This document shows positions 33,880 through 44,673 of a stretch of DNA of 64,000 nucleotides, piece by piece. Position 1 is the stretch's first letter. Each line of letters opens with the position of its first letter. The stretch lies in the NCBI RefSeq assembly GCF_027532945.1, contig NZ_JAPZTZ010000012.1, positions 1 through 64,000 of the forward strand, given 5' to 3'. The notes beneath the pieces were generated by a model. The model did no database searches, had not been told where the DNA came from, and saw only the letters and a program-made list of their open reading frames with translations. Source of the DNA: Phreatobacter sp. (GTDB taxonomy: Bacteria; Pseudomonadota; Alphaproteobacteria; Rhizobiales; Phreatobacteraceae). A program made the translations under genes and the position numbers.

Positions 33880-34536
33880 ATGCCTGAAGTCATCTTCAAC
33901 GGTCCGGCAGGCCGGATCGAGGGTCGATATCATCCCGCCAAGGTCCGCTCCGCCCCCATCGGCATCGTTCTTCATCCGCACCCGCAGTTCGGCGGGACGA
34001 TGAACAACCAGATCGTCTACAACTGCTACTATCAGTTCGTGAACCGCGGCTTCTCGGTGCTGCGCTTCAATTTCCGCGGTGTCGGCCGCAGCCAGGGCGC
34101 CTTCGACCATGGCGTTGGCGAACTCTCCGACGCCGCGGCGGCGCTGGACTATGCCCAGGCCATCAACCCCGAGGCCCGCACCTGCTGGATCGCCGGCTTT
34201 TCCTTCGGCGCCTGGATCGGCATGCAGCTGCTGATGCGCCGTCCGGAGGTCGAGGGCTTCATCTCCATCGCCCCGCCGGCCAACCTCTACGACTTCTCCT
34301 TCCTCGCCCCCTGCCCGTCCTCCGGCCTCATCGTCCATGGCGACAAGGACGCGGTGGTGCCGCTGACCTCGGTCCAGGGCCTCGTCGAGAAGCTGAAGAC
34401 CCAGAAGGGCATCGTCATCGAGCAGCAGGTCGTGCCCGGCGCGAACCACTTCTTCGAGAACGCCATCGACCCGCTGATGGAGGTTGTCGGCAACTATCTC
34501 GACAAGCGCCTGGGGAAACAGGACGCCGCGGAGTGA
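33880..34536 (+). CDS. Alpha/beta hydrolase, dienelactone hydrolase-like
   Basis: GIVLHPHPQFGGTMNNQIVY, FNFRGVGRSQG, IAGFSFGAWIGMQL nucleophile elbow. Confidence 0.9.
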   Translation: MPEVIFNGPAGRIEGRYHPAKVRSAPIGIVLHPHPQFGGTMNNQIVYNCYYQFVNRGFSVLRFNFRGVGRSQGAFDHGVGELSDAAAALDYAQAINPEARTCWIAGFSFGAWIGMQLLMRRPEVEGFISIAPPANLYDFSFLAPCPSSGLIVHGDKDAVVPLTSVQGLVEKLKTQKGIVIEQQVVPGANHFFENAIDPLMEVVGNYLDKRLGKQDAAE

Positions 34537-34582
34537 GGCGAGGCTTGCGGGGTCGTCCGACTCCGCTTAAAGCCCGGGGCTT

Positions 34583-35533
34583 ATGACGCAAGACCCTTCG
34601 TCCTTCGTGCTGAAGCGCCGGCACCTGCTCGGGATCGAGGGGCTTTCCCCCCAGGAAATCACCGGTCTTCTCGATCTCGCCGAGGAATTCGTCACCCTCA
34701 ACCGGCAGATCGAGAAGAAGCGCACCAGCTTGCGCGGCCGCACCCAGATCAATCTTTTCTTCGAGTCCTCGACCCGGACCCAGTCCTCGTTCGAGCTCGC
34801 CGGCAAGCGCCTCGGCGCCGACGTCATGAACATGTCGGTGGCCCAGTCCTCCATCAAGAAGGGCGAGACGCTGATCGATACGGCGCTCACCCTCAACGCC
34901 ATGCATCCGGACATCCTGATCATGCGCCACGCCGCCTCCGGCGCGGTGGAACTCCTGTCGAAGAAGGTCGACTGCTCCGTCGTCAATGCCGGCGACGGCA
35001 CCCATGAGCACCCCACCCAGGCGCTGCTCGACGCGCTGACAATCCGCCGCAACAAGGGCCGCATCGAGCGCCTGACGGTCGCCATCTGCGGCGACATCCT
35101 GCATTCGCGCGTTGCCCGCTCCAACATCATCCTGCTCAACCAGATGCAGGCGCGGGTGCGCGCCATCGGCCCCTCGACGCTCCTGCCCGCCGCCGCCGAG
35201 CGCCTCGGCGTCGAGGTCTTCCGCGACATGAAGGAAGGCCTGCGCGACGCGGATATCGTCATGATGCTGCGCCTGCAACGCGAGCGCATGAACGGCTCCT
35301 TCGTGCCCTCGGTGCAGGAGTATTTCCACTATTTCGGCCTCGACGAGACCAAGCTCCGCTATGCCAAGCCCGACGCGCTGGTCATGCATCCAGGTCCCAT
35401 GAACCGCGGCGTCGAGATCTCGACGGCGGTGGCGGATGGCGCCCAGTCGCTCATCCGCGAGCAGGTCGAGATGGGTGTCGCCGTGCGCATGGCGGTGCTC
35501 GAAGCGCTCGCCCGCAACCTGCCAAACGCGTGA
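34583..35533 (+). CDS. pyrB: Aspartate carbamoyltransferase catalytic subunit
   Basis: [49 protein letters not shown]. Confidence 0.97.
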   Translation: MTQDPSSFVLKRRHLLGIEGLSPQEITGLLDLAEEFVTLNRQIEKKRTSLRGRTQINLFFESSTRTQSSFELAGKRLGADVMNMSVAQSSIKKGETLIDTALTLNAMHPDILIMRHAASGAVELLSKKVDCSVVNAGDGTHEHPTQALLDALTIRRNKGRIERLTVAICGDILHSRVARSNIILLNQMQARVRAIGPSTLLPAAAERLGVEVFRDMKEGLRDADIVMMLRLQRERMNGSFVPSVQEYFHYFGLDETKLRYAKPDALVMHPGPMNRGVEISTAVADGAQSLIREQVEMGVAVRMAVLEALARNLPNA

Positions 35534-35541
35534 GGGCCACG

Positions 35542-36846
35542 ATGACCACGAGCCCGCGCCCTCTCCTTCTCGCCGACGCCCTGCTCGTCGATCCGGCCGC
35601 CGGCACCGAGACCCGCGGCGGGCTGCTGATCCGTGACGGCATCATCGCCGATGCCGGCCCGCAGCTCACGCCGTCCAGCATCGGCCCCGATGTCGAGGTC
35701 ATGGCCTGCGGCGGCAAGGTGCTGGCGCCGGGCCTCGTCGACATGCGCTGCTTCGTCGGCGAGCCCGGCTACGAGTACCGCGAGACCATCGCCTCCGCCA
35801 CGGCCGCGGCGGCGGCCGGCGGCGTCACCACCATCGTCTGCCAGCCGGCGACCGACCCGGTCATCGACGACCCCGCCATTGTCGACTTCCTGCTCCGCCG
35901 CGCCCGTGACACCGGCATCGTCCATGTCCATCCCATGGCGGCCATCACCAAGAAGCTCGCCGGGCGCGAGATGACGGAGTTCGGCCTCTTGCAGGAGGCC
36001 GGCGCGGTCGCCTTCACCGACGGCGCCCGTTCCGTCACAGACGCCCTCGTCATGCGCCGCGCCATGACCTATGCGCGCGATTTCGACGCCCTCATCGTCC
36101 ACCACACCGAGGACCCTGCCCTCGTCGGCGAGGGCGTGATGAACGAGGGCGAGTTCGCCTCGCGCCTCGGGCTTGGCGGCATTCCGGTCGAGGCCGAGAC
36201 CATCATGCTTGAGCGCGACATCCGCCTGGTGAAACTCACCGGCGCGCGCTACCACGCCGCATCCATCACCTGCCGCGACTCCCTCGCCATCATCGCCCGG
36301 GCGAAGACCGAAGGCCTGCCGGTCACCGCGGCGGTGACGATCAACCACCTGACCCTCAACGAGAACGACATCGGCAGCTATCGCACCTTCTGCAAGGTGA
36401 CGCCGCCGCTGCGCACCGAGGATGACCGCCTGGCCCTCGCCGATGCCGTCGCCGACGGCACGATCGACGTGGTCGTCTCCGATCACGATCCCCAGGACGT
36501 CGAGACCAAGCGACTGCCCTTCGCCGAGGCCTATCCCGGCGCTGTCGGCGTCGAGACCATGCTGCCGGCGGCCCTTCGCCTCGTCCATGCCGGCCTCGTG
36601 CCTCTTCACGCGCTGTTTCGTGCGCTCTCGACCGCGCCCGCGGCCCTGCTTGGCCTGCCCGGCGGCTCGCTGGCTGTGGGCGAACCGGCCGACCTCGTCC
36701 TCGTCGATATCGACGAGCCCTGGGTCCTCAACCGCGACACCCTGCGCTCCAAGTGCAAGAACTCGCCCTTCGACGAGGCGCGGCTGACCGGCCGGGTCGC
36801 TGCCACCTTTGTCGCGGGACGCAAGGTCTTTTCGCTGTCCGCGTGA
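35542..36846 (+). CDS. pyrC: Dihydroorotase
   Basis: KVLAPGLVDMRCFVGEPGYEYRETIAS, VVVSDHDPQDVETKRLPFAEA; downstream of pyrB. Confidence 0.92.
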   Translation: MTTSPRPLLLADALLVDPAAGTETRGGLLIRDGIIADAGPQLTPSSIGPDVEVMACGGKVLAPGLVDMRCFVGEPGYEYRETIASATAAAAAGGVTTIVCQPATDPVIDDPAIVDFLLRRARDTGIVHVHPMAAITKKLAGREMTEFGLLQEAGAVAFTDGARSVTDALVMRRAMTYARDFDALIVHHTEDPALVGEGVMNEGEFASRLGLGGIPVEAETIMLERDIRLVKLTGARYHAASITCRDSLAIIARAKTEGLPVTAAVTINHLTLNENDIGSYRTFCKVTPPLRTEDDRLALADAVADGTIDVVVSDHDPQDVETKRLPFAEAYPGAVGVETMLPAALRLVHAGLVPLHALFRALSTAPAALLGLPGGSLAVGEPADLVLVDIDEPWVLNRDTLRSKCKNSPFDEARLTGRVAATFVAGRKVFSLSA

Positions 36847-36931
36847 TGGCGGATGCAATTTCCGGCTGCAACCCATGGCCTTTGCGCGCTGACTTTTGCT
36901 AGCGTGACGGCCGATACGCGGTGACGTCCCC

Positions 36932-37549
36932 ATGCTCGACACGGCCCTGCCCGTCCTCATCGGCGCCCTCGCCCTCGGTTACCTGCTGGGGTCGATCCCC
37001 TTCGGTCTGGTGCTGACCCGCAGCGCCGGGCTCGGCGACATCCGCGCCATTGGCTCCGGCAATATCGGCGCGACCAACGTGCTGCGCACCGGCAACAAGA
37101 AGCTCGCGGCGGCGACCCTTCTCCTCGACGGCCTCAAGGGCACGGTCGCCGTGTTGCTGGCCGCCTGGTTCGGCCCGGTCGCCGCGCTCGCCGCCGGCAT
37201 CGGCGCCTTCATCGGCCACGTCTTCCCGGTCTGGCTCGGCTTCAAGGGCGGCAAGGGCGTTGCCACCTTCCTCGGCGTGCTGCTGGCGGTGCACTGGCCC
37301 GCCTTTCTCGTCTTCGCAGGGCTGTGGCTCGCCGTCGCCTTCGCCTTCCGCTACTCCTCGCTGGCCGCCCTGGTGGCGAGCGCTGCGACGCCGGTCGTGC
37401 TGCTGCTGATGGGCCGTGGCTGGCCAACGGTGATCGTCTTCGCCGGCCTTGTCGCCCTCCTCATCGCCAAGCACCATCAGAACATTGCCAAGCTTCTCGC
37501 CGGCACCGAGAGCCGGATCGGGGAGAAGAGCGCGGCGCCGCCTGCATGA
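36932..37549 (+). CDS. plsY: Glycerol-3-phosphate acyltransferase PlsY
   Basis: [52 protein letters not shown]. Confidence 0.95.
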   Translation: MLDTALPVLIGALALGYLLGSIPFGLVLTRSAGLGDIRAIGSGNIGATNVLRTGNKKLAAATLLLDGLKGTVAVLLAAWFGPVAALAAGIGAFIGHVFPVWLGFKGGKGVATFLGVLLAVHWPAFLVFAGLWLAVAFAFRYSSLAALVASAATPVVLLLMGRGWPTVIVFAGLVALLIAKHHQNIAKLLAGTESRIGEKSAAPPA

Positions 37550-38685
37550 GCAACGGGGGCGACGATCTCTTCGCCCGCCCCACTGCGGCGATCCGCCTGA
37601 CGGACCGCCAGCGCCTCGACTGGCTGCGCCTTTCCCGCTCAGACAATGTGGGACCGCGCACCTTCCGCGAACTCCTGAATCTCTACGGCAGTGCCGCCGC
37701 TGCCCTCGATGCCTTGCCGGACCTTGCCCAGCGCGGCGGCAGCCGCTCCATCCGCATCGCGACCCTGGCCGAAGCCGAACGCGAGATGGAGCGCGCGGCG
37801 GCCTTCGGCGTCAAATTCGTCGCCCTCGGCGAGCGCGACTATCCGGACCGGTTGCGGCGCACCGCCTCGGCGCCGCCGCTGGTGGCGCTGCGGGGCGACC
37901 TTGCCTGCCTGCAGCGGCCGATGGTCGCCATCGTCGGTTCGCGCAACGCCTCCATTGCCGGCATCAAGATGGCGGCTATCCTCGCCCGCGGCCTCGGCGA
38001 GGCAGGGATGACCGTCGTCTCGGGGCTCGCCCGGGGCATCGACGCTGCCGCCCACGAGGCCTCGGCCGCGACCGGCACCGTCGCCGCCCTCGCCGGAGGC
38101 CACGACCACATTTATCCCCCCGAGAACGAACCGCTGCTCGACCGGTTGCTCCCGGCCGGCGCCGCGATCAGCGAGATGCCCATGGGCCACGAGCCGCGGG
38201 CCCGCGACTTCCCCCGCCGCAACCGCATCATCGCTGGCCTGTCGCTGGGGGTGGTCGTGGTCGAGGCGGCCGAGAAGTCCGGCTCGCTGATCACGGCGCG
38301 GATGGCACTGGACGAGAACCGCGAGGTCTTCGCCGTGCCCGGCTCGCCGCTTGATCCGCGCGCCGGCGGCACCAACCGGCTGTTGAAACAAGGCGCGACA
38401 CTGGTCTGCGAGGTCGATGACATCCTCGCGGTGATCCAGCCAATCCTGACGCGAACACCGCCGGACGATGCCCTCGAAGAAGAGGAGGAGGCCATGGACG
38501 GCGCCGATCCCGGTGATGACGGCCGCACCCACATCCTGTCGCTGCTTGGCCCGGTCCCCGTCACCCTCGACGACGTTGTCCGTGCCTCCGGCCTGCCGGT
38601 GGCCGCGGTGCGCGTCGCTCTCCTGGAACTCGACCTCGCCGGGCGACTGCATCGCGACCCGGCCGGGCGCATCAGCCTGCGCTAG
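37546..38685 (+). CDS. dprA: DNA-processing protein DprA
   Basis: [64 protein letters not shown] overlap with plsY. Confidence 0.95.
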   Translation: MSNGGDDLFARPTAAIRLTDRQRLDWLRLSRSDNVGPRTFRELLNLYGSAAAALDALPDLAQRGGSRSIRIATLAEAEREMERAAAFGVKFVALGERDYPDRLRRTASAPPLVALRGDLACLQRPMVAIVGSRNASIAGIKMAAILARGLGEAGMTVVSGLARGIDAAAHEASAATGTVAALAGGHDHIYPPENEPLLDRLLPAGAAISEMPMGHEPRARDFPRRNRIIAGLSLGVVVVEAAEKSGSLITARMALDENREVFAVPGSPLDPRAGGTNRLLKQGATLVCEVDDILAVIQPILTRTPPDDALEEEEEAMDGADPGDDGRTHILSLLGPVPVTLDDVVRASGLPVAAVRVALLELDLAGRLHRDPAGRISLR

Positions 38686-38956
38686 GGCGCGCCCGCGCCG
38701 GCCGGCGGCGCAGCACGCGCGCCTGCTCGTCGGCCTCCATGCGCGCCATGTCGACCAGATAGGCGAGCGTCTTGAAGTCTCCGAGCCGGGCAAGATCCAG
38801 CATTTCGGCGGCGAGACGGGCAATCTGCAACGCGAGTTCGGCCCGGTCGGCCCCAGGCGGCCGGGCCGCGGGGCTCGGTCGTCTCGTGCCTTTGAGTGGC
38901 TCACGCCGCGCTGCGCCCACCAGACCATCTCCACCGCCGGCCCAAGGCGCCGACAA
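38672..38956 (-). CDS. Hypothetical small helical protein
   Basis: [40 protein letters not shown]; convergent with dprA, divergent from topA. Confidence 0.6.
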   Translation of the reverse strand: MSAPWAGGGDGLVGAARREPLKGTRRPSPAARPPGADRAELALQIARLAAEMLDLARLGDFKTLAYLVDMARMEADEQARVLRRRPARARPSAG

Positions 38957-39124
38957 CGCAACAACGGTATGTATAAACCATTGGTTGTGTCAACGCATGA
39001 TACTCGCCGAAAGTGCAACGGGACGGCATTTGACTTGCAGCAGCCTTGTGCCCATGTTCCGGCCGGCTTTCGGCAGCGCATCATCGCCGCGCCGACATCA
39101 TTCAAAGGGCACTGCCGCGTGGGC

Positions 39125-41818
39125 GTGAACGTCGTCATCGTCGAGTCGCCGGCCAAGGCCAAGACGATCAACAAATATCTGGGGTCAGGCTACGAGGTCG
39201 TGGCCTCCTTCGGCCATGTCCGAGACCTGCCGCCGAAAGACGGCTCGGTCGATCCAGATGCCGACTTCGCCATGCTGTGGGAATCCGACGGCCGTGGCGC
39301 CAAGCGCATCGCCGAGATCGCCAAGCTGGTGAAGGGCGCCGACAAGCTGATCCTTGCCACCGACCCCGACCGCGAGGGCGAGGCCATTTCTTGGCACCTT
39401 CTGGAGGCCCTGCGCGACAAGCGCGTGCTGAAGGACATGCCGGTCGAGCGCGTCACCTTCAACGCCATCACCAAGCAGGCCGTGCAGCAGGCCATGGCCC
39501 AGCCGCGCGAGATCGATACGGCGCTGGTCGAGGCCTATCTCGCCCGCCGCGCCCTCGACTATCTCGTCGGCTTCCGCCTCTCGCCGGTGCTGTGGCGCAA
39601 GCTGCCGGGCGCCCGCTCGGCCGGCCGCGTCCAGTCGGTCGCCCTGCGCCTCGTCTGCGAGCGCGAGGCGGAGATCGAGCGCTTCCGCAAGAAGGAGTAC
39701 TGGTCTCTCGTCGCGACCCTTGCGACGCCCCGCGGCGAGACCTTCGAGGCCCGCCTCGTCGGCGCCGACGGCCAGAAGATCCAGCGCCTCGACGTCGGCA
39801 CGGAAGCCGAGGCCCGCGCCTTCGAGAAGGCCCTGGCCGAGGCGCATTTCGCCGTCACGTCGGTCGAGGCCAAGCCCGCCCGCCGCCACCCCTATGCGCC
39901 CTTCACCACCTCCACGCTGCAGCAGGAGGCGAGCCGCAAGCTCGGCTTCGCGCCGAACCGCACCATGCAGGTCGCCCAGCGGCTCTATGAGGGCGTCGAT
40001 ATTGGCGGCGAGACGGTCGGCCTCATCACCTATATGCGAACCGACGGCGTCGACGTTGCGCCCGAGGCGGTCTCCGCCATCCGCGACCTCATCGGCAAGG
40101 ATTACGGCGCCCGCTACGTGCCCGGAACGCCGCGCAAATACACCGCCAAGCAGAAGAACGCCCAGGAGGCCCACGAGGCCATCCGCCCGACCGATGTGCG
40201 CCGCCACCCGCGCGAGGTTGCCCGCGTTTTGGAGCCCGAGCAGGCCCGTCTCTACGAGCTGATCTGGAAGCGCACCGTCGCCTCGCAGATGGAGAGCGCC
40301 GAACTGGAGCGCACAACTGTCGACATCGACGCGACCGTCGGCGGCCTCGGCTCCTCCCTCGGCCGCCGGCTGGAGCTGCGCGCCACCGGCCAGGTGGTGA
40401 AGTTCGACGGCTTCCTCACCCTCTACACCGAGGATCGCGACGACGACGGCGAGGACGAGGACGGCAAGCGCCTGCCCGCCGTGACGGTCGGCGAGAAGCT
40501 CGCCCGCAAGGCGATCGCCACGACCCAGCACTTCACCGAGCCGCCGCCGCGCTATTCCGAGGCGAGCCTCGTCAAGCGCATGGAAGAGCTCGGCATCGGC
40601 CGCCCCTCGACCTATGCCGCGACGCTGCAGACCCTGCAGGACCGCGAATATGTGCGCATCGAGAAGAAGCGCCTCGTCCCCGAGGACAAGGGCCGCCTCG
40701 TCATCGCCTTCCTCGAGAACTTCTTCGAGCGCTATGTCGAGTACGGCTTCACTGCGGCGCTGGAAGAGCGGCTCGACCTCGTCTCCAACCACGAGCTCGA
40801 CTGGAAGGCGCTGCTGCGCGACTTCTGGCGCGATTTCGCCGCGGCGCTGGACGAGACCAAGGAGTTGCGCGTCTCCGACGTGCTCGCCGCCCTCAACGAG
40901 AGCCTTGGGCCCCACATCTTCCCCGACAAGGGCGACGGTTCCAACCCGCGCGTCTGCCCGAGCTGCGGCTCCGGCATGTTGTCGCTGAAGCTCGGCAAGT
41001 TCGGCGCCTTCATCGGCTGCTCGAACTATCCGGAATGCCGCTTCACCCGCCAGCTCTCCGCGCCCTCTGGCGATGGCGAGACCGACGGCCCGGCGGGCGC
41101 CGGCTCCGACGGCACGCGGCGTCTCGGCACAGACCCGGCGAGCGGCCTCGAAGTCACCGTCCGCGACGGCCGCTTCGGCCCCTATGTGCAGCTCGGCGAG
41201 GGCGAGAAGCCGAAGCGCACCTCCTTGCCGAAGGGCATGTCGCCCGGAGGCCTCGACCTCGAACGGGCGGTGGCCCTGCTCGAACTGCCGAAGGAAGTGG
41301 CGAAACATCCCGAGAGCGGCGAGGCGATCGTTGTCGGCATCGGCCGCTACGGTCCCTATGTCCAGCACGGGCGCACCTACGCCAATCTCGAAAAGGACGA
41401 CGACGTGCTGGCGATCGGCGCCAACCGCGCCATCGACCTCGTCATCGCCAAGGAGAGCGGTGCGAAATCCCGCTTCGGCCGCGGCGCAGCGCCCGCTGGC
41501 CGCGAGATCGGCGAGCATCCGACGCAGGGCGGACCCGTGACCGTGATGGCAGGCCGCTATGGCCCCTATGTGAAGCACGGTGCGGTCAACGCCACGCTGC
41601 CGAAGGGCAAGGACCCCGCGGGCCTCACCATGGAGGAGGCCGTGGCGCTGATCGCGGCGCGCGCCGAGACCGCCGGCACGGGCAAGAAGCCCGCCCGCGG
41701 CAAGGCCGCCCCCAAGGCCAAGGCGGCGCCGAAGGAGAAGGCGCCGGCAAAAACCAAAACCGCTGGCAAGGCAAAAGCCCCCGCCAAGCCCAAGGCCACC
41801 GCCAAACCCAAGGCTTGA
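39125..41818 (+). CDS. topA: DNA topoisomerase I with Lys/Ala/Pro-rich C-terminal tail
   Basis: VNVVIVESPAKAKTINKYLGSGYEV, TDPDREGEAISWHL, LITYMRTDGV, zinc-finger CPSCGSGMLSLKLGKFGAFIGCSNYPEC. GTG start at 39125 or 39119. Confidence 0.96.
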   Translation: MNVVIVESPAKAKTINKYLGSGYEVVASFGHVRDLPPKDGSVDPDADFAMLWESDGRGAKRIAEIAKLVKGADKLILATDPDREGEAISWHLLEALRDKRVLKDMPVERVTFNAITKQAVQQAMAQPREIDTALVEAYLARRALDYLVGFRLSPVLWRKLPGARSAGRVQSVALRLVCEREAEIERFRKKEYWSLVATLATPRGETFEARLVGADGQKIQRLDVGTEAEARAFEKALAEAHFAVTSVEAKPARRHPYAPFTTSTLQQEASRKLGFAPNRTMQVAQRLYEGVDIGGETVGLITYMRTDGVDVAPEAVSAIRDLIGKDYGARYVPGTPRKYTAKQKNAQEAHEAIRPTDVRRHPREVARVLEPEQARLYELIWKRTVASQMESAELERTTVDIDATVGGLGSSLGRRLELRATGQVVKFDGFLTLYTEDRDDDGEDEDGKRLPAVTVGEKLARKAIATTQHFTEPPPRYSEASLVKRMEELGIGRPSTYAATLQTLQDREYVRIEKKRLVPEDKGRLVIAFLENFFERYVEYGFTAALEERLDLVSNHELDWKALLRDFWRDFAAALDETKELRVSDVLAALNESLGPHIFPDKGDGSNPRVCPSCGSGMLSLKLGKFGAFIGCSNYPECRFTRQLSAPSGDGETDGPAGAGSDGTRRLGTDPASGLEVTVRDGRFGPYVQLGEGEKPKRTSLPKGMSPGGLDLERAVALLELPKEVAKHPESGEAIVVGIGRYGPYVQHGRTYANLEKDDDVLAIGANRAIDLVIAKESGAKSRFGRGAAPAGREIGEHPTQGGPVTVMAGRYGPYVKHGAVNATLPKGKDPAGLTMEEAVALIAARAETAGTGKKPARGKAAPKAKAAPKEKAPAKTKTAGKAKAPAKPKATAKPKA

Positions 41819-41947
41819 TGGCCATTCCGCCGCCAGGATCGTTTCCCCCCGGCAGCGGATCGGCTAATCTGGTGATCCGGTGTGCCCGCGCCGGCCAGAC
41901 CCGGATGCCCATTGCCCCGCCGATCCAAGACTGATGCCCCGCCCCGC

Positions 41948-44236
41948 ATGCCCTCCCGCGAGGAGGTCCTGGCCTTCATCGCCAGCCAGACCGGAAGGGT
42001 CGGCAAGCGTGAGATCGCCCGCCATTTCGACCTGCACGGCGCCGATAAGGTCGCGCTGAAGCACCTCCTGAAGGACATTGTCGACGAGGGGCTGGTGGCC
42101 AAAGGCCGCGGCAAGCTGGTGAAGCACGGCGCCCTGCCGCAGGTCGTCGTGGTCGACATCGTCACCCGCGATGCCGATGGCGACCTCGTCGGCGCCCCCG
42201 CCGAATGGGACGAGGAGGAGCACGGGCCGGCGCCCTCCATCCTCATCGCCCTGCCCCACCGGCCCCGCCCCGGCGATCCCATCCCCGGCCTCGGCGACCG
42301 GGCGCTTGTGCGCCTCTCCGACGGCGGCGGGCCGAGCGATGATCCCCGTCCCGTCGGTCGGGTGATGAAGATCCTCGACCGCGGCCGGGCCCGCACGATC
42401 GGCGTCTTCCGCGCCGTTCCCGGCCATGGCGGCCGGCTGCTGCCCATCGACAAGAAGAATGTCGGCCGCGAGCTCGCCATCCCCGAGGAGGCGATCGGCG
42501 AGGCCAGGGACGGCGACCTCGTCGCCGTCGACATCGTGCGAACATCGCGCTTCGGCCCGCCGGTTGCGCGGGTGCGCGAGCGGCTGGGCAACCTCAAGTC
42601 GGAACGGGCGGTCTCGCTCATCGCGCTCGAGGTTCACGGCATCCCGCACGTCTTCCGCGCCGACACGCTGGCCGAGGCCGAGCGCGCCGAGCCGGTGGGC
42701 CTCGGTCGCCGCGAGGACTGGCGCAAGCTTCCCCTCGTCACCATCGACCCGCCGGACGCCAAGGACCACGACGACGCCGTCCATGCCGAGCCGGACACCT
42801 CCGGCGACAATCCCGGCGGCTTCATCCTCACCATCGCCATCGCCGATGTCGCCGCCTATGTGCGGCCCGGCACGGCGCTCGACCGCGAAGCGGTGGTGCG
42901 CGGCAATTCCGTCTATTTCCCCGACCGCGTCGTGCCGATGCTGCCCGAGCGCATCTCCAACGACCTGTGCTCGCTGCGGCCGCGCGAGGACCGGCCGGCC
43001 ATGGCCTGCCGCATGGTCATCCGCGCTGACGGGCGGCGGAAGTCGCATTCCTTCCACCGCATCATGATGCGGTCGGCGGCGAAGCTCGCCTATGCGCAGG
43101 CCCAGGCCGCCATCGACGGGCATACGGACGAGACGACCGAGATGCTGCTTGAGCCGGTCCTCAAGCCGCTCTGGGAGGCCTATGCCGCCCTGAAGCGCGC
43201 CCGCGACGACCGCGAGCCGCTCGACCTCGACCTTCCCGAGCGCAAGATCCTGCTCAAGGCCGACGGCACGGTGGACCGGGTCGTGGTGCCGCAGCGGCTC
43301 GATGCGCACCGGCTGATCGAGGAGATGATGATCCTCGCCAATGTCTGCGCCGCCGAGACGCTGGACAAGCACCGCACGCCCTGCATGTACCGGATCCATG
43401 ACGCGCCGAGCATGGAAAAGCTCATGACGCTCAAGGAGTTCCTGAAGAGCGTCGACATCGCCCTGCCCAAGGCGGCGCTGCTGCGGCCCTCCCATTTCAA
43501 CCAGATCCTCGCCCGTGCGGCCTCCGGCGATTCCGCGCCCGTGGTGAACCAGGTCGTGCTGCGTTCGCAGTCGCAGGCCGAGTATTCGCCGGAGAATATC
43601 GGCCATTTCGGCCTCGCCTTGCGCCGCTACGCCCATTTCACCTCGCCGATCCGCCGCTATGCCGACCTCATCGTCCATCGCGGCCTGATCCGCGCCCTCG
43701 GCCTCGGCCAGGACGGGCTGACGGATGGACAGGCATCGGCCCTCGCTGAGATCGGCGCTGAGATTTCCGCCGCCGAGCGGCGGGCCATGGCGGCCGAGCG
43801 CGAGACCGTCGACCGGCTCATCGCCGCCCACCTCGCCGACCGCGTCGGCGACATCTTTGCCGGCCGCATTGCCGGCCTCACCCGCTCCGGCCTCTTCGTG
43901 AAGCTCGACGAGACCGGCGCCGACGGATTCGTGCCGGCGGCGACCATCGGCGGCGACTATTACCGCTTCGACGAGGGGCTGCAGGCCCTTGTCGGCACCC
44001 GCACCGGCGAGAGCTGGCGCCTCGGCGATCCCGTCACCGTGCGGCTGGTCGAGGCCGCGCCCGTCGCCGGAGCCCTGCGTTTCGAACTGATGAGCGATGG
44101 CCGCAGCGATCTTGTGGGAACGCGGCCGTCGGCGCAAAAGGCCCGCAGGCGTGACGATGGCTTCACCAATGGCCGCCGCGCCCGTCCTGGCGACAAGCCC
44201 GCCAAACCCCCGTGGAAGAAGAAAGGACGTCGATGA
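41948..44236 (+). CDS. rnr: Ribonuclease R
   Basis: TIDPPDAKDHDDAVHAE, LRRYAHFTSPIRRYADLIVHR, S1 domain, basic tail. Confidence 0.94.
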   Translation: MPSREEVLAFIASQTGRVGKREIARHFDLHGADKVALKHLLKDIVDEGLVAKGRGKLVKHGALPQVVVVDIVTRDADGDLVGAPAEWDEEEHGPAPSILIALPHRPRPGDPIPGLGDRALVRLSDGGGPSDDPRPVGRVMKILDRGRARTIGVFRAVPGHGGRLLPIDKKNVGRELAIPEEAIGEARDGDLVAVDIVRTSRFGPPVARVRERLGNLKSERAVSLIALEVHGIPHVFRADTLAEAERAEPVGLGRREDWRKLPLVTIDPPDAKDHDDAVHAEPDTSGDNPGGFILTIAIADVAAYVRPGTALDREAVVRGNSVYFPDRVVPMLPERISNDLCSLRPREDRPAMACRMVIRADGRRKSHSFHRIMMRSAAKLAYAQAQAAIDGHTDETTEMLLEPVLKPLWEAYAALKRARDDREPLDLDLPERKILLKADGTVDRVVVPQRLDAHRLIEEMMILANVCAAETLDKHRTPCMYRIHDAPSMEKLMTLKEFLKSVDIALPKAALLRPSHFNQILARAASGDSAPVVNQVVLRSQSQAEYSPENIGHFGLALRRYAHFTSPIRRYADLIVHRGLIRALGLGQDGLTDGQASALAEIGAEISAAERRAMAAERETVDRLIAAHLADRVGDIFAGRIAGLTRSGLFVKLDETGADGFVPAATIGGDYYRFDEGLQALVGTRTGESWRLGDPVTVRLVEAAPVAGALRFELMSDGRSDLVGTRPSAQKARRRDDGFTNGRRARPGDKPAKPPWKKKGRR

Positions 44237-44673
44237 CCGTCCAGATCCTCACCGCTCCGCCCGCCGCCGAACCGGCCCGTCCCGCCCGCGACCTGTGGAC
44301 CGCCGTGCGTCGCGGCCTGATGTGCCGTTGCCCGGCCTGCGGCGAGGGCCGGCTGTTCACGTCCTATCTGAAGGTCGCGCCTGCTTGCGAGCGCTGCGGC
44401 GAGGAACTCCACCACCACCGCGCCGATGACGCGCCGCCCTACCTGACCATCATGGTGGTCGGCCACGTCATCGTGCCGATGCTGATGTGGCTCGAGCTCG
44501 CCTATGAGCCGGCGCTGTGGATCCATTTCGTCCTCTGGCTGCCACTCACCCTCGCCATGTCCCTCCTTTTGCTGCCTCCCCTCAAGGGCGTCGTCGTGGG
44601 ATACCAATGGGCCATGCGCATGCATGGCTTCGACGAGCTGAGCGACGAATACCAGCAGGGGCGGACAACGTGA
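44233..44673 (+). CDS. DUF983 family membrane protein
   Basis: RRGLMCRCPACGEGRLFTSYLKVAPACERCGEEL, then TM segments; ATGA overlap with rnr. Confidence 0.92.
   Translation: MTVQILTAPPAAEPARPARDLWTAVRRGLMCRCPACGEGRLFTSYLKVAPACERCGEELHHHRADDAPPYLTIMVVGHVIVPMLMWLELAYEPALWIHFVLWLPLTLAMSLLLLPPLKGVVVGYQWAMRMHGFDELSDEYQQGRTT

Noticed and set aside
35359-36960. 533-aa minus-strand ORF opposite pyrC
   Set aside because: Antisense of pyrB/pyrC; no domain recognised.
39185-41578. 797-aa minus-strand ORF opposite topA
   Set aside because: Shadow ORF of topA.
41864-44137. 757-aa minus-strand ORF opposite rnr
   Set aside because: Shadow ORF of rnr.
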